Shown here in pieces: positions 1-6,111 of a stretch of DNA of 10,058 bases. The DNA lies in contig CAZIWJ010000129.1 in NCBI GenBank assembly GCA_964542855.1, forward strand, positions 1 to 10,058, written 5' to 3'. A program made the translations under genes and the position numbers. Every line of letters starts with the position of its first letter. Position 1 is the first letter of the stretch. The notes beneath the pieces are model-generated. The model was given only the letters and a program-made list of their open reading frames with translations. It had not been told where the DNA came from and ran no database searches. Source of the stretch: CAZIWJ01 sp964542855. Lineage in GTDB: Bacteria > Bacteroidota > Bacteroidia > Cytophagales > Cyclobacteriaceae.

Positions 1-156
1 ACGGGTTTACATTCAAGGTTACTTACCTTACTCACTGATTTCAAATTGGAAGAATAAGCTAACCAAGAAAAAACCACGAACAGTACATGGTATTATTCAT
101 CAGAAAAAGAGGCTGAAGAATTTGCGTTCTTTCGTTTACCTTTGAATGAATTGTAA
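1..156 (+). other. Possible broken 3' end of an upstream coding region
   Basis: The first reading frame is open from the window edge to a TAA at 55-57, then continues to a second TAA at 154-156. The segment after the first stop has a protein-like composition, with a run reading SSEKEAEEFAFFRLPLNEL just before the final stop. The second frame is open from the edge to a TGA at 143-145 and passes through the A6 run at 68-73, where a one-base slip would join it to the later part of the first frame. This could be a gene end with a frameshift in the homopolymer, a decayed gene, or plain noncoding DNA. I recognise no family in either frame. Confidence 0.15.
137..144 (+). promoter_or_regulatory. TAnnTTTG-type -7 element upstream of arginase
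   Basis: TACCTTTG fits the Bacteroidota -7 consensus TAnnTTTG exactly and ends 58 bases before the arginase start. No good TTG/TTTG element lies at the usual spacing of about 18-20 bases; the nearest TTTG (121-124) is only 12 bases away. It also lies inside the possible reading frame that ends at 156. It is a candidate promoter only. Confidence 0.25.
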
Positions 157-202
157 AACCCTGTGGGTTCAGTGGAGTAATAATGAGTAAAGTAAAAAAT
201 AT

Positions 203-1180
203 ATGCCGGATATTAAAATAATTAAAAACCGCTCGGACATTGGAGCGGGAACCCGTGGGTCGGATATGGGAATCGATGCTATTGAAATTGCTGCTATCAA
301 TGTAAAGAACGACTACTTCGCTCGTTTTCCCTACGAAGATGTTATAACCGATAATGAAACGATTTACAATAAAGTAAACACTACTTTTGCCAAACGGATT
401 ACCCACGTGCGCAAGCAGTGCGAACGGGTGAGCGAAACAACCCGGCGAACTATACAGGAGGGTTACTTTCCTATCGTACTTTCCGGCGACCATTCTTCCG
501 CCCTGGGTACCATCAGTGGGGTAAAAGCGGCAAATCCCGACAAACGCCTGGGGGTAGTCTGGATTGACGCCCATGCCGATTTGCATTCTCCCTACACTTC
601 TCCTTCCGGTAACGTGCACGGCATGCCGCTGGCAGCGGCTTTAAGTGTTGACAACCTGCCTTACCGGGTAAACAACGTAGATGAACCTACCATTGAAGAA
701 TGGGCTACCCTGAAAAATGTCGGCTTTGAAGGGCAGAAAGTACTTCCCCAGGATTTAATTTATTTTGGGCTTCGAGACACAGAAGAAGCGGAAAACAAGT
801 TGCGGGAACAACTGGGCATTCGGAACTACCCGGTGCACGAAGTGCGCCACCGTGGCATGAGTACCTGCATGCAGGAAGCCATTAAGCAACTGGCCGATTG
901 CGATATGATTTACATTTCGTTCGATGTAGACAGCATGGATTGCGACCTGGTATCGCGTGGTACCGGAACCCCGGTACCGAAAGGTTTCGATTCGGTAGAA
1001 GCTACCGAAATAATTAATGGGTTTACCAAAACTGGTAAAGTAGTGTGCCTGGAAGTGTGTGAAGTAAATCCTTTACTGGATAATAAAGGAAATGTAATGG
1101 CAGAAACGGCGTTTTCCGTGTTGGATATTATTACTACCGCTTTACTATCGTACAGTAAAAGAACGGTTGAAACAGCGTAG
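203..1180 (+). CDS. rocF: Arginase (ureohydrolase family)
   Basis: Predicted to hydrolyse L-arginine to L-ornithine and urea in the cytoplasm with a two-manganese centre. The 325-residue protein has the full ureohydrolase ligand set: SGDHS (His97), DAHADLH (Asp122, His124, Asp126), SGNVHG (His139, the usual active-site histidine) and SFDVDSMD (Asp241, Asp243), with the conserved EVNPLLD near residues 287-293. Length is normal for an arginase. The SGDHS form, instead of GGDHS, and the GTGTPVPKGF segment after the second aspartate pair resemble Bacteroidota arginases; agmatinase or formimidoylglutamase is a less likely alternative because of the SGNVHG substrate loop and overall length. The start at 203 matches the family N-terminus, which leads directly into IIKNRSDIGAGTRGSDMG. 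No Shine-Dalgarno sequence is visible, as is common in Bacteroidota. The gene appears monocistronic, with a terminator 35 bases downstream. The gene symbol rests on function, not synteny. Confidence 0.9.
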   Translation: MPDIKIIKNRSDIGAGTRGSDMGIDAIEIAAINVKNDYFARFPYEDVITDNETIYNKVNTTFAKRITHVRKQCERVSETTRRTIQEGYFPIVLSGDHSSALGTISGVKAANPDKRLGVVWIDAHADLHSPYTSPSGNVHGMPLAAALSVDNLPYRVNNVDEPTIEEWATLKNVGFEGQKVLPQDLIYFGLRDTEEAENKLREQLGIRNYPVHEVRHRGMSTCMQEAIKQLADCDMIYISFDVDSMDCDLVSRGTGTPVPKGFDSVEATEIINGFTKTGKVVCLEVCEVNPLLDNKGNVMAETAFSVLDIITTALLSYSKRTVETA

Positions 1181-1205
1181 CTTTCTTCTTCAGTTATTGA
1201 AGGTA

Positions 1206-1400
1206 TTATACAACGGGGCTGGTTTGTTCACCGCCCCTTTTTCTTGCTCTACCCATGGCAAATACGCTACCGGCTACAGCAATGCCTGCCAGTCCGTGGC
1301 GAGGGGTTGCCATGTCGGGGCCAGCTTCGTTGCTGTCGGTGGCCGGTGGTGCAGGCAGGAGCAACGGCCAGAAAGGCCCGGGTTTTACCGGTTCGCCGAA
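1206..1400 (-). pseudogene. Kelch-like C-terminal fragment, probable gene remnant next to the gap
   Basis: The minus-strand frame ending in TAA at 1208-1206 encodes 64 residues up to the gap. It includes MATPRHGLAGIAVAGSVFAM, close to the Kelch blade pattern (MPTPRHGLa-avv-G-iYviGG), followed by GRARKRGGEQTSPVV, which resembles the glycine-rich ending after the last blade of secreted Kelch proteins. The second glycine of the usual GG is replaced by Arg. If the 55-base flanks of the gap are overlapped, the frame extends to an ATG at 1561-1559, with a stop four codons before it. Further upstream on this strand, about 1590-1655, another frame has a signal-peptide-like hydrophobic run (LLTCALLSAYFLLNCIPTT), so a frameshifted or internally deleted secreted Kelch gene is possible. 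Alternatively most of the gene may lie in the unsequenced gap. Family membership rests on one repeat only. Confidence 0.3.
1215..1242 (+). terminator. Intrinsic terminator of the arginase gene
   Basis: GGGGC (1215-1219) pairs with GCCCC (1233-1237), and inside it GGT (1221-1223) pairs with ACC (1230-1232) after a single bulged T. The loop is TTGTTC and the stem is followed directly by TTTTT. This is a textbook Rho-independent terminator placed just after the arginase stop. It overlaps the end of the minus-strand Kelch-like frame. Confidence 0.8.
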
Positions 1401-1402
1401 TA
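1348..1402. repeat. 55-base direct repeat, left copy at gap edge
   Basis: Begins GGTGCAGGCAGGAGC and ends GTTCGCCGAATA, immediately before the N run. It is identical over all 55 bases to 1503-1557. The exact length and its position at the very end of the left contig suggest an assembler k-mer overlap (for example k=55) left unmerged, not necessarily a biological repeat. Confidence 0.95.
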
Positions 1403-1502
1403 NNNNNNNNNNNNNNNNNNNNNNNNNNNNNNNNNNNNNNNNNNNNNNNNNNNNNNNNNNNNNNNNNNNNNNNNNNNNNNNNNNNNNNNNNNNNNNNNNN
1501 NN
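1403..1502. other. Assembly gap of 100 N
   Basis: A run of exactly 100 undetermined bases, the conventional length for a gap of unknown size. Any reading frame crossing it is an artefact of the N placeholder, because 100 need not be the true length. Both edges carry the same 55-base sequence. Confidence 0.99.
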
Positions 1503-1557
1503 GGTGCAGGCAGGAGCAACGGCCAGAAAGGCCCGGGTTTTACCGGTTCGCCGAATA
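1503..1557. repeat. 55-base direct repeat, right copy at gap edge
   Basis: Starts at the first base after the N run and matches 1348-1402 base for base. The bases next to the two copies differ (GGCCG before the left copy, GCATACC after the right one). It either marks overlapping contig ends or is one unit of an unresolved tandem repeat. Confidence 0.95.
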
Positions 1558-1812
1558 GCATACCGTCGGGAACGATTTACTTGTTGCACGGTGGTTGTAG
1601 GTATGCAGTTGAGCAAAAAATAAGCACTTAACAGGGCACAAGTAAGTAGGTATTCCCTGTCGGGTTTAGGATTGCTGTGAGTGGCTGCGTGAGCAAGAAA
1701 AAAACACCAATCCACTGACGCGGGGTTACATCCTGTGCCTTACAACGGTAGTAGGTAGTAGTATTGCGAAGATGATCCTTGCTGCCAGTAGGATTATAAT
1801 CCTCAGGTAAGA
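1558..1812. other. Region without a supported intact gene
   Basis: Apart from the signal-peptide-like minus-strand stretch noted with the Kelch fragment, I see no credible intact gene here. It contains a perfect 14-base palindrome, AGGATTATAATCCT, at 1790-1803, ten bases beyond the methyltransferase stop codon. The palindrome has no following T run on the minus strand, so it is a weak candidate for a 3'-end structure. Confidence 0.5.
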
Positions 1813-2424
1813 CTATTTCTGGCCGATAAAGCGGATTACTTTCCCGTTGCCGTTATGATAATCGCCTTCCTGTAAATGAACGGTCGTTTCTTCCAGGTGT
1901 AAGATGGTTAAACCCGAAAAGTCCTGTTTTATACTTTCGGTCGATAGCAGCATGTCGGGGTTTTTAGGGCCACCGACTTCCGGGTTATTTTCACGGATTG
2001 GCAGGTTATTTTTGCTGAAGCCTTCCAGCACTACCCTACCACCGGGTTTTAGGAGGCGGACTACCTGCTGATGGTAAGCGGAAAGCAGGTCGGGAGAAAA
2101 GTGCGCATAAATCAGGGCGGCTGCATCGAAACTGCCGGGCTCGTAATTCACCTCCCGGAAGTCGGCCACATGGTAGTTAATGCTTACCTGTTCGTGTTCG
2201 GCCAGTTGCATAGCTTTCTTTTTCCCCTTTGAGCTAATATCGAAAGCATGCACTTCCAGGCCGTTTTTAGCCGCATACACGGCATTCCTTCCTTCGCCTT
2301 CTGCTGGTAAGAGGAGTTTGCCGGTAAGCTGGTTATCATCTACAGCCGTTTTAAAAAAGTTGTTGGGTGCAGTGCCATAGGCATAAGTTCCGGCACTGTA
2401 TCGTTCGTTCCAGAATTCTTTCAT
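1813..2424 (-). CDS. Class I SAM-dependent methyltransferase, TehB/thiopurine-methyltransferase-like
   Basis: A 203-residue cytoplasmic protein with a Rossmann-type methyltransferase fold. Motif I is LLLPAEGEGRNAVYAA (about 37-52), where the EGEGRN loop binds S-adenosylmethionine. VHAFDIS (58-64) supplies the acidic residue for the ribose, VADFREV (86-92) and FDAAALIYAHFS (99-110) are motif II, and LLKPGGRVVLEGFS (124-137) is motif III. The N-terminus (FWNERYSAGTYAYGTAPN) is typical of small TehB-like methyltransferases, where a Y-x-YG-x-PN segment caps the active site. The substrate cannot be read from sequence; tellurite, selenite, thiols or halides are known for relatives. It is the most downstream of four minus-strand genes, 123 bases after the desaturase, so it may be co-transcribed or have its own promoter. 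The start is supported by family alignment. Confidence 0.88.
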   Translation of the reverse strand: MKEFWNERYSAGTYAYGTAPNNFFKTAVDDNQLTGKLLLPAEGEGRNAVYAAKNGLEVHAFDISSKGKKKAMQLAEHEQVSINYHVADFREVNYEPGSFDAAALIYAHFSPDLLSAYHQQVVRLLKPGGRVVLEGFSKNNLPIRENNPEVGGPKNPDMLLSTESIKQDFSGLTILHLEETTVHLQEGDYHNGNGKVIRFIGQK

Positions 2425-2547
2425 GATATAATTTAAATCAGTCTTTTAGTCAGGTGTAGTAACCCGTTTCCCCGCATTTGCCAGGCGTAACACAATGAAG
2501 TTGTTTAGCGCATGAATTTATAAGCACCGGGTATTATCGGGTCGGGT

Positions 2548-3471
2548 TTACTCCTCCATTTTCACGACTTGCTTTTCCTGTACGGTTTGGGATTTGCTCC
2601 TCTTTTTAACCAGTCCGTGTAAACTCTGTCCGACGAAAGTTTTGGGAAACTGATCTACCCCGGGAAAGCCCAGCGCAATGTCGCGCCCTTCGTACGGCAT
2701 GTAATCGGTTCGGAACAGGTAATCCCAGACGCTAAGGGTGATGCCGAAATTCACCCCGTGTGGAGTTTCTTCGGGAATATTTTTGGCGTGATGCCAGATG
2801 TGCATCTGCGGGTTGTTAAAAACATACTTCAGTAGCCCCAGATTTACCCGGATGTTGGAATGATTAAAATGTCCGACGGCTAAAGTAAATATGTGAATAA
2901 TGAAAAAATCGCGCAGACCGATACCGATTAATGCCAGTGGAATATATTCAATAGAACGGTACACCACAGTTTCCATCCAGTGGTAACGCAGGTGTGCAGC
3001 AAAGCCCATTTCCTTTACCGAGTGGTGAACCTTGTGAAATTCCCACAGCCAGGGTACAGTGTGTAACAGGCGGTGTGTCCACCATTGTACGAAATCCCGA
3101 ACAATGAAACCAACGAGCAGGTGTGCCCATAATGGCCATTGCATTACGTTAAAAGCCACCAGGTTGGTAATGCCTATGCTTGCCAGCAGGTTATTGAAAA
3201 AGTGTACCACTACATTGGAAGCCGCATTGTAAGCAATGAGAGAAAAGAGGAAAAAATTGAAGAACATGTAAAAGAAATCGAGCCAGAAGTCGCGACGGAA
3301 TACGGGCTGGTTGCTTCTCCAGGGGTTACCAATTTCCAGCAAAAAGAAAAAAGCAGATACGCCGAGCAGCCAGTAAAAGTAGTTGTGCCACCCGGGGTTC
3401 GTAATTTCCTGCCACAGGTAACGGGCATAACCGGTGTAGCCTTCCCAGATAATTTGAATAATGGATTCCAT
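2548..3471 (-). CDS. Sterol desaturase / fatty acid hydroxylase superfamily membrane protein
   Basis: A 307-residue integral membrane di-iron oxygenase of the FA_hydroxylase type. Hydrophobic segments lie at about 31-47, 63-85, 112-127 and 171-200. The iron-binding histidine boxes are complete: HRLLH (133-137), HKVHH (146-150), HFNH (201-204) and HIWHH (224-228), plus His160 and His164 in AAHLRYHW. The cytoplasmic tail after about residue 285 is charged and lysine-rich. Family members use oxygen and an electron donor to hydroxylate or desaturate lipids, sterols or carotenoids; the substrate of this one is unknown, and no carotenoid or sterol genes are nearby to help. The start at 3471 gives the expected short N-terminus before the first membrane segment. 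It lies 85 bases downstream of the serine hydrolase on the same strand. Confidence 0.92.
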   Translation of the reverse strand: MESIIQIIWEGYTGYARYLWQEITNPGWHNYFYWLLGVSAFFFLLEIGNPWRSNQPVFRRDFWLDFFYMFFNFFLFSLIAYNAASNVVVHFFNNLLASIGITNLVAFNVMQWPLWAHLLVGFIVRDFVQWWTHRLLHTVPWLWEFHKVHHSVKEMGFAAHLRYHWMETVVYRSIEYIPLALIGIGLRDFFIIHIFTLAVGHFNHSNIRVNLGLLKYVFNNPQMHIWHHAKNIPEETPHGVNFGITLSVWDYLFRTDYMPYEGRDIALGFPGVDQFPKTFVGQSLHGLVKKRSKSQTVQEKQVVKMEE

Positions 3472-3556
3472 GCAAATGCAGACTTATGTTAATTCTTTCA
3501 TATACTTGTACGAAAGAACAGGTAAATGTTTGTCAAATACATGAAAAAGTTGTCAT

Positions 3557-5296
3557 TTAACGGTTACTTCCCGTTGCAACGGACGGGTTAATAGCCCGAA
3601 AGGTAAGCCCCTGTACGCGGCCGGCGTCCATCACAAAAGATTTCACCTGTGGCTGCTTGTTATCGAATATTAACTGCATGCCCCTGTGTATAAAAGAGCC
3701 TTCCCGGTAAGGAGCCAAGGCAATAGGGGAGCGGCTTTCAATTTGGAGGAAGAGTTGATCATCCTGGCGGGTAATTCTGTAGCGGGCTTCAACCTCATCG
3801 CAGTAATACGTACCGGTATACCGTTCCAGGTCAGAAGAAGAAGGATTGAATCGTTCAAACCGGGTTAGTTCGGTTCCTTGCCCGTCCCGGTTATAAATCA
3901 TCTTCCGGGGCTTATTTTTTTCAACAGCGGTGAAGATGATGGTAGTATTTTCGTAAGTGAATGCATTCCCGCTTACCCGTTCCAGGGTAAAAGCCTGGCG
4001 GTTCCAGTTTTGGTTAACCACCAGTTCGCCGTTACTGGTTTTTACTTCCACGTACAAGCCGGGTTTCATTTCATAGTAACCAGTTATTTGGTTATCCTGC
4101 AGGGTGATTTCTTCATCAACCTGTACTTCTTTAACATTAGCCGATAAAGGCCCTTCCTGTTTCAACTGATCGGCGAGAAAAATATCGGCGATCCGGTAAG
4201 CTTTCGTTTTTGGGGAAGCATCGCTGCGGTTTGCCAGGATAACCACCGTAAATTCCTGTTCGGGAAAGCGCAAATAGTAAGCCCGGTAACCGGCAAGTGA
4301 ACCTCCGTGGCCAACAGTTGGCAACCCTTTATACGATCCTACTGATAACCCGAAGGCGTAATTGGTACTTTTCCCGTTATTTAGCGTACCCTCGGTAAGC
4401 ATTTTATCGATAATTTGCTGCCCACCCTTTCCGAGTTGGTTATCATAGTAATTTTGGTCCCAGAGGTAAAGGTCCTCTACGGTTGAATACAGCCCGCCCG
4501 AACCCACCAGGTCGAAACGCAATATGGTGTTATCAAACCCTTCTTCCGTTTTACGATAGCTAAATGCCCTGTTCTTTACAAAATCAGTATTATCGTCGTA
4601 AAACAGCGTGTGGTTCATTCCAAGGGGCTGGAAAATATTTTCGTGGGCAAAATCCCGGATGCTCTGGCCCGATACTTTTTCAACAATTAATGCCAGCATA
4701 AAGTAGCAGGAGTTGCTATACAGGTAGCGTTCGCCGGGAGTAAAGTTTAATGCTTTTTGTGACTTAATTAATTCGTAGGCTTCTTCCTTATCAATTTCAT
4801 CCAGGTAGCTCCTGCCTTTCAACTGCATTAGCGTAAGGTAATCGCGAACCCCACTGGTATGGTGCACAAAATTCCGGATGGTAAGGGGCGCACCATAATC
4901 CGGAAAATCGGGAAGGTAAGTTTGAATGGGCGCGTCGAGATCTAGCTTGCCTTCTTCTTCTAGCAATAATATACAAAAGTTAACAAACTGCTTGGATACA
5001 GAAGCGATGTAGAAAACAGAAGCAGGACTGGCAGCAATATCATGTTCCAGGTCGGCCATTCCGTATCCTTTGGAATAAACAATTTCCCCGCTCTGAATAA
5101 CCGCCAGGGCCCCGCCGGGTGTATCCGTGTTATTCCAGGCTTCAAAAATGCTATCTACCGCCTGCGTAGGTTGTTCCTGGCTGTAAGCTGGCAGGGCGAG
5201 CAGAAAAAGAAAAGCGCAAAAAATTGTGCAGGTAAGGGAGGCTCTGGCTTTTTCGCCCGGAAAATCATGAACTGGGGATACTGGTAATGGTTTCAT
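3557..5296 (-). CDS. Exported serine hydrolase of the class C beta-lactamase family with two C-terminal barrel domains
   Basis: With the ATG at 5296 the protein has 579 residues. A hydrophobic export signal (about 21-36, IFCAFLFLLALPAYS) ends near AYS-Q39/40. The catalytic domain (about 45-375) has the penicillin-recognising triad: SVSK (Ser99, Lys102), YSN (Tyr193, Asn195) and GHGG (His330) in the place of KTG. HHTSGVRDY (about 145-153) is the usual conserved loop. After it come two similar beta-rich segments, about 403-480 (ITGYYEMKPGLYVEV) and 493-568 (YTGTYYCDEVEARYRI), both of DUF3471/lipocalin-like character. It probably acts in the periplasm as an esterase, D-aminopeptidase or DD-peptidase-like enzyme; true beta-lactamase activity is not implied. 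A longer form starting at 5356 adds 20 arginine-rich residues before an already long n-region, so I prefer 5296. It lies 93 bases after the CPCC gene. Confidence 0.9.
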   Translation of the reverse strand: MKPLPVSPVHDFPGEKARASLTCTIFCAFLFLLALPAYSQEQPTQAVDSIFEAWNNTDTPGGALAVIQSGEIVYSKGYGMADLEHDIAASPASVFYIASVSKQFVNFCILLLEEEGKLDLDAPIQTYLPDFPDYGAPLTIRNFVHHTSGVRDYLTLMQLKGRSYLDEIDKEEAYELIKSQKALNFTPGERYLYSNSCYFMLALIVEKVSGQSIRDFAHENIFQPLGMNHTLFYDDNTDFVKNRAFSYRKTEEGFDNTILRFDLVGSGGLYSTVEDLYLWDQNYYDNQLGKGGQQIIDKMLTEGTLNNGKSTNYAFGLSVGSYKGLPTVGHGGSLAGYRAYYLRFPEQEFTVVILANRSDASPKTKAYRIADIFLADQLKQEGPLSANVKEVQVDEEITLQDNQITGYYEMKPGLYVEVKTSNGELVVNQNWNRQAFTLERVSGNAFTYENTTIIFTAVEKNKPRKMIYNRDGQGTELTRFERFNPSSSDLERYTGTYYCDEVEARYRITRQDDQLFLQIESRSPIALAPYREGSFIHRGMQLIFDNKQPQVKSFVMDAGRVQGLTFRAINPSVATGSNR

Positions 5297-5389
5297 TGGT
5301 GTGAAGGTACGGTTAAGCTGACTGATGAAGTTACATAAACGCCTGCGAAGCACCAAAGCGCAGTACAGATTGTCATCGATAATGAACCT

Positions 5390-5803
5390 CTACATTTTTT
5401 CACCTTCCTGTTTATCGATAATCTGGTCTACTACGGAAAGGGCCTGTACGAATGCATATTCATCGCTTGAACCCACCAGGCGATCCAGTTCATTGAACAG
5501 AGAAGATAAAGAACCTTCTTCAATGCCATCGTCCAGATCGTCCTGGAAATTTATGCGGTACTGAACGAGGGAAAACCCCCCGTTACTACCATTAACTTCA
5601 TCAGCATCGTGGTTATCCTGCCCGTTGTCGATCCACTCGCATACCACGCAGGTTTCGTTCGTTCCTCTTTCCTCGAGGGTGGGCAGGCCACAGGAAGGGC
5701 AGGTATTGGCGAGGGCCGGACGGTAATCAGTTGCGCCGGGTAATTCGGGGAGGTTTTCCTGGAAGAAAGCTCTTCTTCTCTGTAATCGGTCGTTTCCTTC
5801 CAT
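5390..5803 (-). CDS. CPCC-family cysteine-rich (zinc-ribbon) protein
   Basis: A 137-residue cytoplasmic protein. Residues about 35-86 match the Cys_rich_CPCC pattern: CPSCGLPTLEERG, then ETCVVCEWIDNGQDN, then NGSNGGFSLVQYRINF. The four cysteines (35, 38, 52, 55) form a probable zinc ribbon; the first pair is CPSC where the family often has CPCC. The domain is flanked by a charged N-terminus (about 30 residues, RLQRRRAFFQENL) and an acidic C-terminal extension (88-137, DDLDDGIEEGS...) predicted to be helical. The molecular function of this family is not established to my knowledge. The gene is divergent from katG across a 308-base spacer and is the first of the minus-strand series. A candidate promoter lies 42-71 bases upstream of its start. 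Confidence 0.8.
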   Translation of the reverse strand: MEGNDRLQRRRAFFQENLPELPGATDYRPALANTCPSCGLPTLEERGTNETCVVCEWIDNGQDNHDADEVNGSNGGFSLVQYRINFQDDLDDGIEEGSLSSLFNELDRLVGSSDEYAFVQALSVVDQIIDKQEGEKM

Positions 5804-5844
5804 TGGCTGTTATTTTTACTATTCTGCAGGTTGCCGGATTGGTT

Positions 5845-5874
5845 GAAAGTTAATAATTATTTTACTCAGTCAAA
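5845..5874 (-). promoter_or_regulatory. Candidate Bacteroidota promoter for the CPCC gene, with AT palindrome in the spacer
   Basis: On the minus strand TTTG (5874-5871) is followed after 18 bases by TAACTTTC (5852-5845), seven of eight matches to TAnnTTTG. The spacer contains the perfect palindrome AATAATTATT (5852-5861), loosely like the AT-rich boxes of Fur/PerR-family repressors. The arrangement fits a repressor-controlled promoter, but both parts are short and AT-rich, so chance is possible. Confidence 0.35.
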
Positions 5875-5951
5875 TAAATGCAGTACCGTGAATAACGTCC
5901 GGTATGTGAGTGTAATTGACAGGGTCAATACTTTAATCTATAAATTCGTTT

Positions 5952-5980
5952 TTGTCAATACACGTTACTTACTATATTTA
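5952..5980 (+). promoter_or_regulatory. Candidate katG promoter
   Basis: TTG (5952-5954) is followed after 18 bases by TATATTTA (5973-5980), seven of eight matches to the Bacteroidota -7 element TAnnTTTG. The spacing equals that of the opposite candidate promoter for the CPCC gene. Transcription starting near 5987 would give a leader of about 125 bases before katG. Confidence 0.4.
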
Positions 5981-6021
5981 CAATATAAATCGTCCTCGCA
6001 CTGAGGGATTTTTAAATCAGG

Positions 6022-6047
6022 CAGTTGTTAGACGACTGTAGTTACAG
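6022..6047 (+). promoter_or_regulatory. Overlapping inverted repeats in the katG leader
   Basis: CAGTTGT (6022-6028) and ACGACTG (6032-6038) form a 7-3-7 inverted repeat with one mismatch, and CTGTA (6036-6040) with TACAG (6043-6047) form a second one that shares CTG. Together they may be an operator or an RNA hairpin in the leader. No T run follows closely enough to make a terminator. The regulator, if any, is unknown. Confidence 0.3.
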
Positions 6048-6111
6048 CGGGGATTTTTTAACGTATTGCTATTTTTATTAACAGCTTATTTACCCCATAA
6101 ATGATTATACT

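Noticed and set aside
157..169. Small hairpin AACCC-TGT-GGGTT upstream of arginase
   Set aside because: The stem is only five base pairs and no T tract follows, so it does not qualify as a terminator or riboswitch.
183..221. A 12-codon upstream frame overlapping the arginase start codon
   Set aside because: It is very short, AT-rich, without a ribosome-binding site, and could easily arise by chance; there is no arginine-rich leader that would suggest attenuation.
59..619. A 186-codon minus-strand frame across the arginase start
   Set aside because: It overlaps the conserved N-terminal half of arginase and its translation shows no domain or signal.
1167..1715. Several long frames on both strands that run through the N gap
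   Set aside because: They exist only because N codons contain no stops. The real gap length is unknown, so frame continuity across it is meaningless.
5994..6011. CCTC/GAGG stem followed by ATTTTT in the katG leader, like an attenuator
   Set aside because: The stem has only four pairs and the T run is short, too weak to call a terminator.
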